NCBI GenBank assembly: GCA_902702965.1
Contig: CACRXP010000310.1
Span: forward strand, 366,806-430,805
DNA from: Spirometra erinaceieuropaei
Taxonomy: Eukaryota > Platyhelminthes > Cestoda > Diphyllobothriidea > Diphyllobothriidae
DNA: 64,000 nt
Reading direction: 5' to 3'
A program made the position numbers and the translations under genes. Below are positions 11,926 through 47,340 of this stretch, piece by piece; position 1 is the stretch's first letter, and each line of letters starts with the position of its first letter. The notes under the pieces were generated by a model, which saw only the letters and a list, made by a program, of their open reading frames with translations, did no database searches and was not told where the DNA came from.

Positions 11926-12517
11926 GAGTACATTCGACCGCCGACTGAGGGCCCGCTCGCGTAACTAACACCAAGTCTGTTGAATTTAACTGCTTTATAG
12001 CCTGTCTAGATTAAGTCGCCTGAGTTGGCTTACTTCGTGCCGCCCGTACGTGGAAACGGTGTAAATAAGCAAAATAATACGGAAACGCAGTTCTATAATT
12101 CGCATGACTAGCAAAATGTAAATGCTACACTTACAACCAAATGTCTCCAGGCGTACAGTCAGATGGGTATGGCGTACAGTCAGGAAGATGTGGCGTATGG
12201 TCAGAACGGTAAGATCAAGTTACGCGGGTAGAAGACCGGAGATTCAAACAAATAGTACGAGGGTTGGAGAAAAAACGGAATGGCGTAACTTTCCGAGACA
12301 AACGAAAAATGTAAACTATACGGTAAAAGGTGTCCTTAAAAAGAGACAACATACGTGGGAACATATAATTCTGCTTATTTACACCGTTTCCACGTACGAA
12401 CTGCACGAAGTAAGCCACCTCAGGCGACTTAATCTAGACAAACTATAAAGCAGTTAGATTCAACAGACTTGGTGTGAGTTACGCGAGCGGGCCATCAGTC
12501 GGCGGTCGTATGTACTC
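11926..12517. mobile_element. Foldback (palindromic) element inside a LINE, type 2
   Basis: Left arm 11,926-12,095 and right arm 12,345-12,517 are inverted copies of each other, starting GAGTACAT(T/A)CGACCGCC. They stay above about 90% identical by eye for about 150 bases, including GATTAAGTCGCCTGAG and CGTACGTGGAAACGGTGTAA. The centre holds three imperfect 21-base tandem units of GCGTACAGTCAG type at 12,149-12,210. No transposase. Confidence 0.82.
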
Positions 12518-12827
12518 ACCAAAGTTGACAAAATTCGAAGCTTCAGAAATGGGAGAGTCACAGAAATCTCTGTCAGTTCCTGATTTGGACAGATATCCTC
12601 CCACTGTTGGAGACAATGACACCACCGTCGAATCCTGTAGGGAAAAGATACGGGTTTTGGAGGAGCAGTTGAAGTAGAGAATTAAATTAGTCCGTCCAAG
12701 CGCAGCATGGGATATAGCCCCGCCGGAATCAAAGTCTGATGTTGTCGGTGAGTCCTCAGTGGTTGGATGTCCGCGGCCGCCGCCTCTTTTTGATCAACAG
12801 TCTAGGCAATCATGCATTACTGAGCTT

Positions 12828-13026
12828 AACCTTTATCGACACCTTTTGCCATATACTTCAAATTTTTGTTTGTCTCGGAAAGTTACGTCATTATGTTTTT
12901 CCCCAACCGTTGCCCGAACGGTTCGTGCTGATAACGCGAATGTCGACAGTTGGAGAAAAACAGAATGACGTAGTTTTCCGAGATAAACAAAAAATTTAGT
13001 GTACGGTAAAAGGTGTCGATAAAAAG
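12828..13026. mobile_element. Short palindromic element related to 11,926-12,517
   Basis: The left half CTTTATCGACACCTTTTGCC and the right half are reverse complements over about 80 bases, around a centre near 12,920. The right half and its outer flank (ACAACATACGTGG) match the inner right part of the 11,926-12,517 element, so the two are one family. Confidence 0.75.
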
Positions 13027-15559
13027 GGACAACATACGTGGAAACTTACACCAGTGGTCTATTAGACTATTACGCTAACTGTCAGAGTCTCATCAACAAG
13101 CTGGATGAGCTCAAAGTACTAACCTCTGAACAGAAACTTAGGATAATTTTTTGACAGAAACCTGGTTGACTGACGAAATTAGTGGCTGTGAAGTCAGTAT
13201 TGATGGCTATCAAGTGTCCCGTTGTGACAGATTTCATCGTAGGAGAGGGGTGTGGCGATTTATGTATCAAATGAGATTTCTTGCTGTAATCGAGAAATAT
13301 CCGATGTGATATCGCGACGTTTTGAAATGATTTCATGCAAGATTAGTATTAAACAATTGCCGATAAATAACCTGTGAAATGTCTATCGTCCTCCTAGCTT
13401 GCATTAAAGCGACGATATGGGACTGCTAAGCACAATGGAGTTGTTCTGTAAGCAAGAGAACTTACTACTTCTGGGGGAATTTAACGCCCCACAAATAGAC
13501 TGGAAAATTATCGTATCAATTGTCCCCTCCACGTCATTCGACCACAGGCTACTAAAACTCTCTCTGGATAAATACCTTATTCAACACAAAATCTGGGACG
13601 AGACTGAAAGGAGGACAACGATCTAACTGTTTTGATCTCGTTTTCATTAAGGGAAATGAATGCACAAACTCTACTCGCTTTATGTGGACAAATTGTTTTT
13701 ACCAGAGGCTGTGGGAAAGGCTCTTGCATCTTCAGGACCCCATTACATTCGCCGAATATAGAGGGCAGCGCAATGAATGCCGCACAAAAATACGGGTTGT
13801 TACAACCTCTTTCGAGTGCAGGCTGACGACAGAATCCATTATATATCTCAAGAAGTCTTATGGGCTCATCAGCAGTAGGAGAAGACATAAGGACAAAATT
13901 GCGTGTCTTAAGTACAATCTCGGAAACTTATTAGTTGAAGGCCCATAGAAAGTGCAATTAAAGCCAGATAAGTCTCCTCGACACGGCGGGATTCCAAGAC
14001 TGATACGTAAAGGACCATCAACGGAGCTGGCAAAGTTTCTTTTAACTCTCTTTGAGCTGTCAATGAGAACAGGGAGACTGCACTCGCATTGGGTGACAGC
14101 CAACCTCGTTCCCCTACATAAAGGGGGTAGCAGGATGACAGCAAGCAGCTTCAGGCCTATCAGCTTGCAAAACGATGGAAGTTATGTAAAGAGTGCAACA
14201 AAACAGTTTTGTGAAGAAAATAAGATCTTACAGAACCTCTAGCAACGCTCCAGAAGAGAACGTCCCTGTCTCTCAAATCTGCTAACTTGTCTGGAGATCT
14301 GGACCAGGGCTTTAGAGGAGGGTTTGGAGGTTGATGTCGTGTATACTGATTTTAAAAAGCATTCGACACTGTCCCGCACCAATGCCATCACCATGAACTG
14401 AGCGCTCTCGTCATCCGAGGAAATCTTCTGGGTTAGACAAGAGTGTTTTTGGCAAATCGAAAACATCATGTCTGTATCAGAGATTATAGGGCAGACTGGG
14501 TGAACGCGACTAGTATGGTGCCTCAAGGACCAGTTCTCGGCTCCTTACTCTATGAAAGAACCCCCAAGGGTACTCAGTAAAACAAGCTCGAATACAGTAA
14601 AGCAGTGTATGCCGATGACATGAAGTTCTGAAAAATCTTTAAGGGCCAAGATGGCCATAAAGCTCTTAAAAATAACCTCCACCGGCTGTAAAAAGTGGTC
14701 CGGGAGATGGTTTCTGGGTTTCATTGTGGATAAGTTTGCCGTCCTTCATCTCCGTCCAACCAACTGTCATTCAAATGATAGTATGATGGTATATCACCTG
14801 AACAACATAACAGTTCCCGCAGAATCTTCGTAGAAGTATATCGGTTGTTGGATACAGAGAAACATGAAACCAGCACTTCAGTGCATCAAGGCTACAAAAA
14901 ACGCCATGGGAGCACTCCATGTGTTCAAAATGGCGTTCGTAACCTTTGGCAAGGATCTTTTTGGGAGAGTTTACGGCATCATTGTTCGGCCTCGTGTGGA
15001 ATATTGCCTGCAAGTGTGGCGGCCGTGACTAGCAAAGGACCAAACATGTCTCGAAAGAATACAACGTCATGCAACAAAGCTGGTGAACGTTTTAAAAAGC
15101 CACTCACACAGAGAAAGCCTGAACTGTCTTCATTTATTCCCACTGTGTTACAGACAGCAAAGGGGTGGTCTTATCCTGGTTTACAAGATAACGCATAGCC
15201 TTGAGCATGGACTGATCTTTGCGGACATGTCTCAGCGGCATCTTTTGCCAATCTTCGGGGCCATCCGATGATGCTGCAGACAAAAATATCCAGGCTGAAT
15301 CTTCGTTCTGAATTTTTCACGCACGGGATAGTGGAGAAATTTAACGATATCCCTCAGTCAGTCATGGATGAGACGCCCCAGCAGCTCTTCAGGAAACGCC
15401 TGGATGATTATTTATGTATCTTGTTTTCTCTCGACGGTCTTGAAATGTGCTACGTACCCCACGAACCCTAGAAAGTTTCTCTTTTAAAATAATACTGCTT
15501 AGATAGAGGAAGTGCTACTTTAATACCAACAGTCTTCACTGCCCTTGTTCAGTTGCCTC

Positions 15560-17680
15560 TAACGCACTGGCCTGTAATCAGTAAGGTTTTCAAAGACCTT
15601 ACCTATTAACATTACAAAATAAACTAAAACTGCAAATGCCTCTGAGACCTCCCCGTTGTCTGTGACGCACGCCATCATCCCGTCGGCGCGCTGACGTACC
15701 ATGTGCGTCAGTAGTTCAGAACGGTCGAATTTCTGCTCAATTTTCCCATTCCGTCGCGATTTACCGTATCTAAGGATTTCAGCATGTCCAAAAATGTAGT
15801 GTCGAGGTGAGTTTGCATCTATTGGCGCTTTTTGTAGCTGGCGTACGACAAACACCATGCTGGTGATGTCTTCGGTGCCGTAAGAAACTGCATTGGCTTT
15901 CCGGCAGAAGTCATTGTTCTTTATGACCATTAAAACCATTGAGGGGATGTGGGCGAAGGCCCTCACGACGAAGTTGACTAATCAGATGCCTCTGTGGTTC
16001 TCGCAGAGTTGCCGGTTCCCTTTACGGTTGTAGAGGTGAGCGATGTTTGCGGCCTTGAAATCCCGAGGAACTTGTCTACTGTACCGAAACACCTGAAATA
16101 GCGTCGGGATTTGGTCCGTTAGGCGGTTGCCGTCGTGTTTGTAGATTTAGGCTGGGATTGCATCGGAGCTGGATATTTCCCCGTTGTAGGGTTGTTTCAC
16201 AGCACGGGTGGTCTCCGGGAAGGGAGAGAGGGAAATGCGGGTCGACGCTGGTTTCCGCATGGGGGAGTTGGTCAATGGCGGCGTCAAAGATTGCCAAGGG
16301 ACAGTTGAAAACATTTCTAAAGTTCTCTGCCCAGCGCTTCAGAATCTGCGACTCATACGCCAGAAGCGTTGAATCATTGGAGCTGATAAGCGGCACGGTT
16401 CTCTCGGTTGGGGGCCATAGATCGTCCTGCTCACTATGGAAAAGTTCTTTTATTCGTTGCGATCGACATACCAGCGGATCTTCCCGGCCTTGCGAGCCAT
16501 CCAGGCGTCCTGTATTTCTCGCAACCGTTGTTGCGCAAGTCGCGACCTTAGTAGAAGGCCGTTTGATTCGCGTCAGTTGGACGGTTGCGGTAGGTTCTGC
16601 GCAGCCTGTTCTTCACGGTGACCAGGTTACTGAAGGCTACGTCGTCGTCGTCGAAAAATTCCTAGCACTGATGGCGTGCGCGGCCAAAGACACCCAGGGC
16701 GTTTTACTGAACGTCGTCCCGTAGTTAGCACCACCGAGTCTTCACGGAGACGCTTTCGTCTGACGCTGGCAGGCCTTTCAGCCACTGAGTTAGTTAATTG
16801 CTAGGATGAAAACGGTGAGCAAACAAATACAACAAGGCGGTACTTAACCTATCTGGTGGTAGCTTACCTTATAATCTCCTGCGGTCATGCGGACGGAGTC
16901 TAATTTTTGAGATGACGAGACGGTGGTCTGTCCAGTCCTCGGCGCCGCAGATCGTCTTGGTCATCATCACGTCCTCCCGACCTCGCCGTCGGACGAGAAC
17001 GTGGTCTAGAAGCTGCCAGCGCCGCAATCGAGGATACATCCAAGTGGTCTTCTTCCGCATCGGCGGGTGGAAGAATGCGTTGGTTAGGAGGAGGCCGTGT
17101 TCAGCGCAGGTTCGCAGCAGGAGGCCACTGCCGTTGCAGTGGGCGATTCCGTGAAGACCCAACACTTTTCTCCGGTCAGCGCAGTCTGTCCCATTGCGGA
17201 TATTGAAGTCACCGAGGACGACCAGTTTTTACGCCTTCGGCACAGACGCCGGTACGGCGTGCAGTTCTTCGTCAAACTTGGTCTTCGCCTCGTCTGAGGA
17301 GGTCATTTTTAGGGCGTGGGTGCTGGTGATGGTGACGAATTTACCTCCCAGGAGAGGCAGGCGAGGACTCATCAGGCGATCATTGATTCTCTGAGGGAGA
17401 CAGGGCAGTCGTCCCGCGATGTCGCTCCGGATGGCAAAGGCAACGCCCACGTCTAGTCACTTTGCCCTGGGACGACCGCTCCTGTAGAAGGTGTAGCCGG
17501 CACCCAACTCCTCCAGGTGGCAGTGTTCGGATAATCGAGTCTCGCTATGTACAGCGATGTCAGCCCTGTAGCGCTCCAGTTCCGAGAGACTAGTGCCATC
17601 CTCCGTATCGGTCGGTTGCACCTCGCATTGTCTAAAAAGCCAACGAACACTCCAGGCTGGCAGAGTGAGCGGACTCACTC
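15560..17680 (-). mobile_element. RTE-clade LINE, endonuclease and partial RT, truncated
   Basis: Minus strand, reading 5' to 3' from 17,680. LSELERYRADIAVHSETRLS and GAGYTFYRSGRP are the RTE endonuclease N-terminus. 17,450-17,229 has GVAFAIRSDIAGRLP and FVTITSTHALKM. 17,165-16,869 has HGLLLTNAFFHPPMRKKTTW and WTDHRLVISKIRLR. RT remnants lie at 16,396-16,076 and 15,966-15,559. Frames are broken and the 3' half of RT is missing where it meets the LINE ending at about 15,540. Confidence 0.85.
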
Positions 17681-18661
17681 CAACAGCCTATGAAGGAGAG
17701 AGGGGAAAAGAGATTGTTATTTCGTGTTTGACGGTTTCGTCCACGTATTTTGCATCTGCGAACCACGGCCTGCGCTAAGGTGCTGTGAACCCAACATTTG
17801 TCAATGGCACATTTTAAAGCCCCTCCCGCTCATGGGGTAGGTGGGACTCTCCCCAAATAGGGCTGCTTAGTCACCCCAGACCGCTGCCGAACACCAATAC
17901 GGATCACGTATCAGTTTGATGAGAGACCGATCCGATTGGCTTGCGCCGCCTACGTGATTGCATGGCGCCCTCGCCGTGGGACTTTTCGGCCGTGGGGGAA
18001 TTGCGTTGAGTGGAAAGAATAGGGCTAGGGAGGGGGAGAAGGATGGGAAGTGTGAGTGGAAGGGTGGGAGGAGGGTGAGTGAAGGGGAGTAGGGGGTTGG
18101 GAAATGGAAGGGTGGGGGGGGGGGTAGAGGAGCAGAGTTACCGGGTACCCTCACCCGGCTTAGCCTGCCGTTCGAGGCGGTTGCCGAGGTGTGGCCGTTA
18201 GACAGAGCCTAGTTTCGAGGAGCCACGGGTAAGAGCTTGGTGTTAGTTGCTGGATGGCAGGCGTAGTCAGCACCCACTAACAAGTTAGCGGCCTACTACG
18301 ACCATCACATGAAACCACAACTGGACATCATCATACCCCATTCGTCGCACAGAAACCGGAAGAACTAGCAATGATGTGCAGAAATTGCAGCGTGAAGTGA
18401 AAACAGGCTTAGGTACTAGTTAATTGGCTATTACGACTAAGTAGTAGCCGCATCATGTGCCTGTCAAATCGATGTTGGAATATCTCCACAGGCTGAAATT
18501 ACAACCGCCTCGGGCTAGTTACCCCATATATAGGTCCAGACTCTTAGCCATCTCGCCGACAATGCGAAATAATCATTGTAGGTTACAGCGAATTTGTCCG
18601 TAAAGTGGGGAAACAAATCTAAATCGATCGCCATACACGTTATGACAGATTCCTAAATACA
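17680..18661. other. No gene recognised between RTE and the next LINE
   Basis: 980 bases. It includes a purine-rich GGGAGGGGGAGAAGG-type tract (18,015-18,130) with a G-run. Probably the 5' flank of the RTE (minus strand) plus unclassified repeat. No protein similarity seen. Confidence 0.5.
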
Positions 18662-18832
18662 CCGTGCATGTTGCCTATATTGATTTTCGGAAGGCGTTTG
18701 ACAGTGTTCCGCAATCAAGGTTCACATTCATAGAGAGTGGGGTCCCACAAGGCTCGGTGCTCGGACCAACTCTCTTTCTCTTGTTCATCAATGATTGCGT
18801 AGATGGGTTGGACTGTGATTGCGCCATGTTTA
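18662..18832 (+). mobile_element. CR1-like LINE, left piece (RT motifs A and B), split by an insertion
   Basis: AYIDFRKAFDSVPQSR followed, after an internal deletion, by [21 protein letters not shown] and DCDCAMF. It stops exactly where the FADD catalytic box should follow. The box's DD and the rest of RT resume at 20,303 after the nested minus-strand LINE. Confidence 0.82.
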
Positions 18833-20302
18833 TAAATAAATAAATAATAAATAAATTTGTATTTAATGCCAGTTTACAGGCATTGTCAAGGGGAGCGATT
18901 AAACATAAATCCGACCGCCAATGAAAAAAACTCCTGATCTTAAGGGATAAAAATATAGTTTATGTTGGTTTTTGTGATTTGGAGGGCTCAGGAGAAAAAA
19001 CTGCCGGCGGTGGGCGAATATCGACCGTCAAGAAGGGGGGAGGTTGCACGGTATCGGAGATCATCGGACGTCAAATTCCTTTCATGAAGTTGGGGATAGT
19101 CAAAGTAGAGGCGTTGGGGAACAGCTGGTGAGACCGGCCATAGTGTTCAGAGACCACAAACGCCATCGCTACGGTACAGTCGATCAGTAGATTCAGCACC
19201 CAAAATTTGTGGGAGCTTTTCTGAATGCAAAAATCGAGTAATAGTTCTCTTAAATAAAGGAAAATTTTGCAGAGTTTTCACACTCATGGGTAGTTTATTC
19301 CAAATAGCAATTTCATTTACAGAAAAGAACCGACGATATTGAACAGTACGTGCGAGAGGCAGAAATAAGAAGACCCCACGGTGACTGTTACGTCGTGGGT
19401 GGATATGATGTCTTAAAGAGGTGAGTGGGTTAAATGTGTGATTATATAAGAGTTTAAATAGCAAAAATAGTCCCTTTTGTAATCTACGGAACCATAAAGG
19501 ATCGAGGCCTGTAAGCCGGCAACGTTCTTGGTAATACAAATGTCGGTGTTCCGGTGTTAAAATTCTCTTGGTAAAAAAGTGTTGAACGGATTCTATTTTC
19601 TTCCGCTCAGTAGCACGCATGAGGCTAAATTAAAACGAACAGTATTCCAGACCAGGTCTACCGTACATATTTAAAAGGCGCATTCTAATGTCCCTAGTTT
19701 TAAAATTTCGGAGGATAAACCCGGCCGTTCTACGTGCTTTGGAGACTATCAAGGCGCAGTGCTCCGAAAGATTAAGACTCTTGGAGTATGATACGCCCAA
19801 ATCCTTTATAACCCCTGGCACATTTATTGCGTGACCTTCAATACTTAGTTGAGGTTGGCGGTCGTCGCCAACCACCATGACTGAGCACTTATGCCAAGAA
19901 AGAGAAAGGCGCCATGTGCGGCACCACTGGGCGAAAGCCTGTAGATCGCTCTTTAGGAGCTCAAGCACGATGTCATGATCTGCCGGCCTATATCGATATG
20001 CAACTTTAAGATCATCGGCATACATGAAAGGCTTACCATTCTGAAATAAATCGGGTACATCATTAACGAAAAGGCAAAATAAAAGCGGGCCGAGTACACT
20101 ACCCTGCATGACTCCACTCCTCACACGTGTGGGGTTGGAGATGGTATTGGAAATCTTAACTCGTTGTGTGCGAGTGCCCAAATAAGAGGATATAAAATTC
20201 AAAAGTTTGCCACCTATTCCGAAAGAGGACAGTTTTAAGAGAAGAAGAGCATGGTCAACACGATCAAAAGCCTTAGTGAAATCGAAATATACTGTGTAAA
20301 GA
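18833..20302 (-). mobile_element. CR1/Jockey-like LINE, copy 2, nested insertion with A/T-rich tail
   Basis: Close relative of the 1,041-3,190 LINE, with long near-identical stretches. Minus strand: it starts 5'-truncated in RT motif A. 20,202-19,630 carries [17 protein letters not shown] and MYADDLKVAY. 19,620-19,147 is the C-terminal region. The 3' end reaches an ATTTATTT-type simple repeat at 18,833-18,862. 5' truncation plus a 3' microsatellite is the usual LINE insertion shape. Confidence 0.88.
19630..20202 (-). pseudogene. LINE copy 2 RT palm fragment with YADD
   Basis: 190 residues, intact YADD. Differs from copy 1 (1,374-1,985) at only scattered positions. A frame break at about 19,625 separates it from the 157-residue C-terminal ORF (19,147-19,620). 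Confidence 0.85.
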
Positions 20303-21270
20303 TGACATAAAAATCTGGAAAGTCATCCAGAATGCTGCCGATGAGACCAACTTCCAAGAAAATCTTTGTCGATTGGACGAGTGGTCCCGTAGATGGCTCT
20401 TGTCCTTCAATTGGAACAAATGCACCATTCTGCGCCTCGGAAATCAGAGCCCTAGTACGCGGCAATACCATCTGAACGGAATGCCACTCCGAGAAGCAGA
20501 AACTCAGAAAGATCTCGGAGTTTGGGTTGCAGACAGCCTAAAACCTTCTACACAATGCTCTAAGGCGGCCAAGGCCGCAACGTCAATTCTATATGCCATC
20601 AAGCGGGCATTCGTAGTTTTCGATGAAGACTGCTTCACCAAAGTCTTCGGCACGTTTATAAGGCCCCATCTCGAATATGCAATTCAGGCCTGGAGACCGT
20701 GGACGCACCAGGATTACGATCTGCTCAAAAGGGTGCAGAGGCGAGCAACAAAATTAGTAAGAGGTCAAAGTGCACTGTCATACGAGATCCGCTTAACTTA
20801 CCTTAATCTCTATCCTCTGAGTTATAGGAAGTTGCGCGGAGACATGATGCAAACTTTCCGTATCGTGCGCGGCTTGGATTGTGCCCTTCGGTGCGATGAC
20901 TTTTTCCAACTCGCCACCACAACTCACATCCGGGGACATCCCTTCAAGCTACGTGTGCCACAGGGTAGACTGAATGTGAGAAAATATTTCTTCCCCAACC
21001 GTGTCCTGGAACCGTGGAATAACCTGCCAGAGACGGTTGTTATGTCTCAATCTGTGGAGACATTTAAATGTCGCCTTGACAGATATATGCTGCAGCAACA
21101 AGCGGACTATGCGACTTTGTAACCATGTGACTAGTGACATATGTGAATCAATGTATGCATTCACTTAATGTTGTAATTTCTTCACATTTTTGCTTGTTTA
21201 TCGATTTTTTATGTACAAATAGGGAGTTTAAAGGCGTAAGCCTATTTCCCTCAAATACACTGACTGAGTG
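20303..21270 (+). mobile_element. CR1-like LINE, right piece (RT from FADD onward and 3' UTR)
   Basis: Opens with DDIKIWKVIQN, the second half of the catalytic box. The ORF 20,373-21,122 (249 residues) covers DLGVWVADSLKP, FIRPHLEYAIQAWRPW, QRRATKLVRGQ and SVETFKCRLDRYML. This is the best-preserved LINE C-terminus in the window. The 3' UTR ends with AAATAGGGAGTTTAAAGGCG and ACACTGACTGA near 21,265. Confidence 0.88.
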
Positions 21271-22861
21271 ACATCCGCAGTTGTTACGCTTGTAATTACG
21301 CGCACTCAGTGAAGTAAATGTTCAGCACTTCCAGAGCGTCCATCTCGGCATTTTTTATCCTGCGTAAGGTCTAGCAGTGACATTCAGGACTGAGACGGAG
21401 ACTTCATGAAAAGTAACAGTGGAGCACGTCTGATATGCGTTGTTAAATGCCTTCAGGCAAATTGCCTTCGCAAATACACACGCGAAATTGTCGGATTTTT
21501 CTTCCCGTTTACTGTTTTACATGCGGTCAGCTCCTATATTTCGTTTAAATGTCATTTATGGCCACCTTCGCAAGGGTAGAAATTATAATTTGTCACCTAT
21601 CCCTTGGTGGTTAACGCTCGCTTAACTCCGTCCTAACCCTTTAAACCGAAGCCTTACGATAGTCATACTGAGAGGCATAACCAGATGCTAGCAACAGAGA
21701 ATAAAATGGCCATTGTCCGTATGCTAAGTCCCCAAAAAGCAACGCAGTTTAGTCTTATTAACGTTGTTTTACTCCTTTACACTCTTTCCGCGATTTCAAC
21801 TTTACAACTACCTCAAGGTCTTTTCATCCTCGCCATTGGCTTTAAGTCATCGAGAGAATGCCGCGAGGAAAGTCTAAACGTGGGCGAAAACCTGGCATTT
21901 TCGCTTCTTCTACAGCGGACTCGACAACAAACCAGTATGGAGATTCTGAAGTGAGCTGTTCTCTAGTTACGTTTCCAGTTTGCTTCTGTTTTTCATCCAG
22001 TTAATCTGCCCCCTTAAAGCCGTATTATAACAAAACAGCCCTTTGGATCCTAAGCACTTTCAAAATGTGATAACTTCAACTTACAAAATGGTCTTCTATC
22101 GATCTCTGGAATTACTTATTGCATAAATGAGAAATGTCTTCATGTAAAATCTCATTAGCACAATTTGAGGAGATTTTTTTTCACACTGAGTGTTTTCATA
22201 CACCAACGTATCTTGACCTCTTATCAGAATCAGTTAAATGGAGTCGTCTTTGATATCTTGTAAGAATCGTCTTGGCGTTCTCGTGACCTGCACACTACCT
22301 CTCATCGGTTTAGCTCAGTAGAAATTAATACTTTAGTGTCTTGCCACACTCCTGATCCAATGAAGTTTTTATTACACTGGTTTCGGGTTTTGGTGCCTTT
22401 TTTGGAGGTTAAAACAGTCTATGGAGGACAAATTGAGTTTGATCTTCTCAAATAAGTGCAGGGGAGAAGTGCTGAGGGTCTGCAATGCAGCATATTTCAG
22501 ATGGCTCTCAGAACACTAGGTGTGTATTCCGGAAATAATTTCATCCTTAGGAGTTTAGCGCTATTCACTGACTAATTAACTTTTTTGATGGGATTCACAC
22601 TTTCAGCCTATAAACATTGGACGACGAAACACCTACCGCTCCTGCGTTGGTAGCCATGATTATCTTATATTACTTCCTCTTTGTTTTCATTGGCCTAGCG
22701 CAAATTTAATGGGCTCCAAAGTACAGCCAAATTATACCCTATGTCACCGTTCCGGCCAGTTTTCTACCGCTCGACTTTGCACCAAAAATACTCTTAGCTT
22801 ATTCTTTTTTTGCAATTTTGGTCAGTAACGTCTGTGTTTCTGCTGAAAACCCTGTTTCTAG
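21271..22861. other. Region upstream of KDM1A exon 1
   Basis: AT-rich, no recognised repeat or protein. It should hold the promoter and possibly an untranslated first exon. Short ORFs at 21,440-21,625 and 21,685-21,954 have no recognisable similarity. It ends with a pyrimidine-rich stretch and ctag acceptor at 22,861. Confidence 0.5.
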
Positions 22862-46247
<23,386 letters not shown>

Positions 46248-46394
46248 AGCGCCCGCGCTACCGTCTCCTCCTCCACCCCCCCCCCCGCTCTCAAGGTGTA
46301 AATATTAAGAATTCCTTCTGTCCACCCTGCTTTCAGCAACTCCCTATGACCACGCTTTCTACACCGCTTGCTGCGCATAATGTTTCTGCAATCG

Positions 46395-46400
46395 AATAAA
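46395..46400 (+). terminator. Likely KDM1A polyadenylation signal AATAAA
   Basis: Canonical AATAAA about 150 bases after the KDM1A stop codon, followed by a T-rich stretch. This gives a short 3' UTR of roughly 150-180 bases. No transcript evidence is available here. Confidence 0.65.
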
Positions 46401-47340
46401 TGTTACTATTTTCCGCCACCTTTGTTTGCCTGTTTGGCGCCATTTGGGGTGGGAGTTTTGTTGCTCAGTGCTTTGACGATTTCTTGACGATCGCGTCAGT
46501 TGCCGCGGTGCACATTAATGCTACTCTTCTAGTCACCTTCCCAACACGTGTGGTTGGCCTTTTGTTATCCTAAACCGATCTAGAACGCGGGGTCTTCAGG
46601 GTTTAGGGATGAGACGGTTTCTTGGATGCTTGTATTGCTGAGGTCTCGTTTACGGAACTGAGGAGCTGACAGTCGTGCCGCAGCCACCCACTATGCCCCC
46701 CACCTGGTGCCAAACTCCCATCTATGGTCGTAGGAGGTTAAGCTGAGTCCAACGATCGTAGCCCGTTGGGGAGACCAGATTAGGCTTTGCAGCCGGGAGA
46801 CGTCCTTCCAATCAAGGAACTTTGATGCGTAGCTTGGTTCGGTTAGTGGGGAAGAACCATCCGTGTTGCGGCACGCGTAAACGGGGGTGAATACCTACTC
46901 AATTACTGCACCCGTGCTTATATTCAGTCACCCTGATCCTGTCTTGCCATCAAAACAAACGCCGCCTGCGAACATGTTTATCTGCACAAGCGAGTCTTTA
47001 TGATCAACCTGATGGAGGCGGACACCCAGCACTCCTGAATGTGTATATATCAGTCAGTATATTTGGAGTAAACGACAGAAGCCATGAAAACTCAATTTAG
47101 AGGGTACAGGTATAAAGTAAAATAGTTAAATTGCAAATTTTTTGCTTGCAGTTTTAGTAGGGAGAATTCATAAATCTAATAATGTAACATAAAGGTGAAA
47201 GGGGTATTATATTCGCAAAATAATTGCGAAAAACTTTGTTCACCGCATTCGGACTGTGAAAATTTCAATATGGGCTAAGTTTGACGCGAAAAATAGGATC
47301 TGTTGAAATCATGTTAGTAGTATATTTATAGTCATTTCAA
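46401..47340. other. Downstream of KDM1A: nothing recognised
   Basis: No coding similarity. AT-rich from 47,050, probably including the 3' UTR of the minus-strand LINE that follows. Confidence 0.5.

Larger units (their letters stand above)
10980..15540 (+). mobile_element. CR1-like LINE with ORF1-like region, endonuclease and RT; carries two foldback insertions
   Basis: The ORF 11,409-11,723 (LEVILETEAQAHLLLHR) and surrounding frames look like LINE ORF1. From 13,060, LLDYYANCQSLINKLDELK and a broken TETWL are the start of the endonuclease. LLLLGEFNAPQIDW at about 13,460 is the GDFNAP motif. RT follows as KSPRHGGIPRLI (13,970), SFRPISLQN (14,148), YTDFKK (14,342, with the next codon shifted), VYADDMKF (14,608) and C-terminal pieces to about 15,470. 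Many frameshifts and stops. Interrupted by palindromic elements at 11,926-12,517 and 12,828-13,026. Confidence 0.8.

Noticed and set aside
16158..16724. 188-residue plus-strand ORF
   Set aside because: Antisense shadow of the minus-strand RTE element.
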